NCBI GenBank assembly: GCA_900552605.1
Contig: USAR01000062.1
Coordinates: 1-7,824 of the forward strand
DNA length: 7,824 nt
Origin: an uncultured Oscillospiraceae bacterium
Lineage (GTDB): Bacteria; Bacillota; Clostridia; Oscillospirales; Acutalibacteraceae
Direction of reading: 5' to 3'
In this document: positions 5,803 through 7,824 of the stretch, one piece after another
Numbering within the stretch: position 1 is the first letter of the stretch
How the letters are laid out: each line of letters starts with the position of its first letter
Position numbers and translations under genes: made by a program
The notes under the pieces: model-generated
Seen by the model: only the letters and a program-made list of their open reading frames with translations
The model's database searches: none
Told to the model about the DNA's origin: nothing

Positions 5803-6696
5803 GTGGAATTTCGCAATATTCGCGCAGACGATGAGGCGGCTTTCAAGCGCCTTGCCGCCGAAACGCAGAATTCATCTTATAATTTTATTACAAACTATGT
5901 TTGGGGCGGCGATGATTTGAAGATCGCCATAGAGGACGACTGCATATTCCTGCTTTGGAACATCAACGGAGACATTTTTATGCAGTACCCTATCGGAAAA
6001 GGCGACACAAAAAAAGCGGCAAAAAAGGCGATCGATTTTTTTAATAATCAGTTGCATATGCCTGCTCATTTCACAAGCCTTTGCAAGCAAAACGTTGCGG
6101 AACTTGAGGAGCTTTTTCCGAACAGCTTTACCGTTTTTGCGGACCGCGACAATTTCGACTATATCTATTCGTCCGAAAGTCTTGCCGCGCTCTCAGGCAA
6201 AAAGCTGCACGCAAAACGCAACCACGCCAACCGTTTTTACAGAACAAACAACTACCACTATCGTCGAATGACAAGAGAGGACGCGCAAAAATGCAAACGG
6301 CTGTTTATGCTGTGGCTTAGCGAAAAAACGGGCGACGACCCATTCCTGAAACGTTCCTGCAAAGCTACCTTTAAGCTGCTTGACAGCGTAGGCTCATTCG
6401 GACTTATCGGCGGTGTTATAGATGTCGGCGGAGAAATCGTTGCCTGTTCGGTCGGCGAAAAAACTCACACCGATACAGCTCTCATTCACGCGGAGTTTGC
6501 CAATACCGCGTTTGAGGGCAGCTATGCCGCAATTAACCAACAGTTTGTTCTGAACGAATGGCAAGGTGTTAAATATATCAATCGAGAAGAAGATATGGGT
6601 GACGAGGGTTTAAGAAAAGCCAAACTTTCTTATCAGCCCGCTTTGCTGCTTAAAGAATACTGTGCTTTTCAAACGGAAGGAGAAAAAGTAAATTGA
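5803..6696 (+). CDS. DUF2156 / LPG_synthase_C GNAT-fold protein
   Basis: This 297-residue soluble protein belongs to the DUF2156 family, which shares its fold with the C-terminal aminoacyl-transferase domain of MprF (phosphatidylglycerol lysyltransferase). Supporting motifs are FDYIYSSESLAALSGKKLHA (118-137) with KRNHANRF (138-145), GGEIVACSVGEK (209-220), the acceptor-like block HAEFANTAFEGSYAAINQQF (229-248) and YINREEDMGDEGLRKAKLSY (258-277). It has no membrane helices, unlike MprF, and covers only the tandem GNAT-like part, so transfer of an acyl or aminoacyl group is inference and the substrate is unknown. The start is GTG at 5803 with AAGGGTG just upstream, 15 bases after the purB stop. 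Its stop overlaps the TTG start of the AraC-type gene, so the two products are probably made together. Confidence 0.82.
   Translation: MEFRNIRADDEAAFKRLAAETQNSSYNFITNYVWGGDDLKIAIEDDCIFLLWNINGDIFMQYPIGKGDTKKAAKKAIDFFNNQLHMPAHFTSLCKQNVAELEELFPNSFTVFADRDNFDYIYSSESLAALSGKKLHAKRNHANRFYRTNNYHYRRMTREDAQKCKRLFMLWLSEKTGDDPFLKRSCKATFKLLDSVGSFGLIGGVIDVGGEIVACSVGEKTHTDTALIHAEFANTAFEGSYAAINQQFVLNEWQGVKYINREEDMGDEGLRKAKLSYQPALLLKEYCAFQTEGEKVN
6677..6682 (+). promoter_or_regulatory. Ribosome binding site supporting a TTG start
   Basis: AAGGAG lies ten bases before the TTG at 6693-6695, within the last codons of the DUF2156 gene. No ATG or GTG in the same frame lies close by, so this site decides the start of the AraC-family gene. 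Confidence 0.65.
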
Positions 6697-7493
6697 GTGA
6701 TATTTCACAGCTTTCACGTCTTTCGTATTTCAGAGTGGACGCTTATCACTACACCGAAAAGACCGTGTGTGATTTTAAGGAGTGTCCGCGTCCTCACTAC
6801 TGCTTGGGTTATGTTCTTGAGGGAACAGCTGTTTTTAACTTCGACGGCGGGAAAGCAGAGGTTAAAAAAGGCGATATGATTTTTGTCCCGGTTACCTCAC
6901 GATATATCTCCGTTTGGGAGGGCAATCCCTATGTTTCTTATATCAGCTTTCACTTTTCCTTTGAGACTCCCTCTCTTTTTGAAAGGGAAAAGGAATATAA
7001 AATTCAAAAAATCACCGCAGACGATGACGGCAAAACTGAGAAACGGTTTAAAAAGGCACTCGCATTTTTTGACGGAGTTAAGTCGGAACAGCTCTTTGCG
7101 ATTTCAAGTTTTTTCGCCGTGCTCGGCTCAATTTATGACGAGCTTGAGTTTTCACCGTCAAAGAGACTTGACCCACGTATAAAAAAAGCTGTGGAATACA
7201 TTGAAGACCACTGTGAAAACGCAATTGCAGTACCGCAGCTTGCAAGGCTTGTGCATATGAGTGATTCGCATTTTTACTCTTGCTTTAAAGCGTCTGTCGG
7301 CATTTCCCCGATTGAGTACAAGCACCGCGTGTGCGCCGAGCGTGCAATGCTTATGCTTATAAAATACCCCGACCTAAGCGTTGAAGAGATAAGCGATCAC
7401 CTCGGTTTCGGCTCTGCGATGCATTTCAGAAAGGTTTTCAAAAAGATCGTCGGCGTTTCACCTACGGCCTACCGCAAGGGCGGCAGAGAATAA
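6693..7493 (+). CDS. AraC-family transcriptional regulator
   Basis: This 266-residue regulator has an N-terminal cupin-like effector domain at about 1-100 (VLEGTAVFNFDG at 41-52, KKGDMIFVP at 58-66, ISFHFSFETP at 84-93) and a C-terminal AraC/XylS DNA-binding domain at about 162-262 with two helix-turn-helix units. The first spans about 178-200 (AVPQLARLVHMSDSHFYSCFKA), the second about 228-250 (SVEEISDHLGFGSAMHFRKVFK), followed by the family-typical GVSPTAYR (254-261). The cupin suggests a small ligand such as a sugar, but none can be named. It starts with TTG at 6693 inside the TGA of the previous gene (TTGA overlap); AAGGAG at 6677-6682 supports this unusual start. Possible targets are its own operon or the galE/purB control region, which is inference. 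Confidence 0.92.
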   Translation: MSDISQLSRLSYFRVDAYHYTEKTVCDFKECPRPHYCLGYVLEGTAVFNFDGGKAEVKKGDMIFVPVTSRYISVWEGNPYVSYISFHFSFETPSLFEREKEYKIQKITADDDGKTEKRFKKALAFFDGVKSEQLFAISSFFAVLGSIYDELEFSPSKRLDPRIKKAVEYIEDHCENAIAVPQLARLVHMSDSHFYSCFKASVGISPIEYKHRVCAERAMLMLIKYPDLSVEEISDHLGFGSAMHFRKVFKKIVGVSPTAYRKGGRE

Positions 7494-7511
7494 TAAAACC
7501 TAATTAAATTT

Positions 7512-7559
7512 CAAACCGTGTGACAGTAAACAAATCACTGCCACACGGTTTGTGCTTTT
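7512..7559 (+). terminator. Probable terminator of the purB operon
   Basis: CAAACCGTGTG (7512-7522) and CACACGGTTTG (7542-7552) pair perfectly over 11 bases. After one A-C mismatch, ACAGT/ACTGC-side bases 7524-7527 and 7537-7540 add four more pairs, leaving a nine-base loop. TGCTTTTC follows, a short and imperfect T tract. It starts 18 bases after the AraC-family stop codon. The long stem makes it a credible terminator, and the weak T tract lowers confidence slightly. Confidence 0.75.
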
Positions 7560-7772
7560 CGGATTGTGTTTTAATAAAGCTTGGCATTGCAGCAAAAAAA
7601 GTGATATGCAATACCGCAAGGTTTTGCCGAAGTTTATCGTTTTGAAAATTGACTGTTTTTGCACTGCCGCTTTAACTTCTGCTTTTCTTCCCGCTTTTCT
7701 GCGTCGCCGCGCCCCGGCGCAACCGTTTTTATTTGAGATTACACCTAACAAAAAGCCATCGCAAAACGGTTT
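7560..7772. other. Non-coding stretch without a recognisable gene
   Basis: Neither strand shows a frame with a ribosome binding site or a recognisable protein. Bases 7640-7700 are T-rich on the plus strand, and a weak six-base inverted repeat (ATTGCA 7586-7591 with TGCAAT 7607-7612) is the only structure I saw. A minus-strand open frame here (7500-7751) runs through the terminator stem and has biased, low-complexity composition, so I treat it as non-coding. Confidence 0.6.
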
Positions 7773-7814
7773 AAAAGCCGATAAATCGGCTTTTCCATCG
7801 CCTAAAGGCGATGG
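7773..7814. repeat. Two adjacent hairpins with identical TAAA loops
   Basis: Hairpin A pairs AAAAGCCGA (7773-7781) with TCGGCTTTT (7786-7794) around TAAA. Hairpin B follows with no gap, pairing CCATCGCC (7795-7802) with GGCGATGG (7807-7814) around TAAA. On the plus strand A ends in TTTT and on the minus strand in TTTT as well, so it could act as a bidirectional terminator; B may belong to a gene or leader beyond the right edge. CCATCGC also occurs at 7756-7762. Confidence 0.65.
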
Positions 7815-7824
7815 GCGCCGCGGC

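Noticed and set aside
7500..7751. 83-codon minus-strand frame near the right edge
   Set aside because: It starts with TTG without a convincing ribosome binding site, has a low-complexity Arg/Lys/Ala stretch and ends by running through the terminator hairpin.
1..7824. CRISPR arrays, tRNA or rRNA genes, insertion sequences
   Set aside because: I saw no regularly spaced repeats, no tRNA-like cloverleaf ending in the usual arms, no rRNA segments and no transposase or terminal inverted repeats.

Overview
The window looks like chromosomal DNA from a low-to-mid GC Firmicute, most likely a gut-type clostridium of the Oscillospiraceae/Ruminococcaceae kind. This rests on strong AGGAGG-type Shine-Dalgarno sites, an RlmD with a long C-terminal tail, a human-like PurB and tightly overlapping genes. 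The taxonomic call is inference; no marker gene settles it.

Left block (about 1-1440, minus strand, AT-rich). The first seven codons of a gene that leaves the window lie at 1-23, with a good ribosome binding site and promoter. Upstream of it are two open frames (794-1417 and 117-797) that look like the 5' and 3' parts of one AbiJ-type abortive-infection protein: an AbiJ_NTD3-like N-terminal domain and a HEPN-like helical C-terminal domain. The break between them is not biological. Positions 751-787 match, base for base, the 37-nt Illumina paired-end read-2 sequencing primer/adapter as I know it. The apparent ATGA overlap, the start of the second frame and its residues 4-16 are therefore assembly artefacts, and an unknown amount of real sequence may be missing there.

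Middle block (1474-4268, minus strand). galE (UDP-glucose 4-epimerase) and rlmD (23S rRNA m5U methyltransferase with a [4Fe-4S] site and a C-terminal extension of about 105 residues) form a two-gene operon. The GTGA overlap couples them, a TTGAAA-17-TATAAT promoter drives them and a hairpin terminator at 1474-1509 ends them.

Right block (4279-7560, plus strand). A back-to-back promoter (extended -10) drives purB (adenylosuccinate lyase, close to the human-type enzyme), a DUF2156/LPG_synthase_C GNAT-fold protein, and an AraC-family regulator that starts with TTG inside the stop of the preceding gene. A long inverted repeat at 7512-7552 probably ends the operon. The last 330 bases hold no convincing gene. 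At the right edge lie two adjacent hairpins with identical TAAA loops and an alternative pairing partner upstream.

How the genes relate: galE (nucleotide sugars), rlmD (rRNA modification) and purB (purine/AMP synthesis) are housekeeping genes that share an intergenic control region. The DUF2156 and AraC genes are coupled to each other and read through from purB. The AT-rich left block is accessory, probably phage defence. Apart from the damaged AbiJ-like gene I found no convincing new multi-gene system; the most important observation is the adapter, which would mislead anyone annotating that locus.
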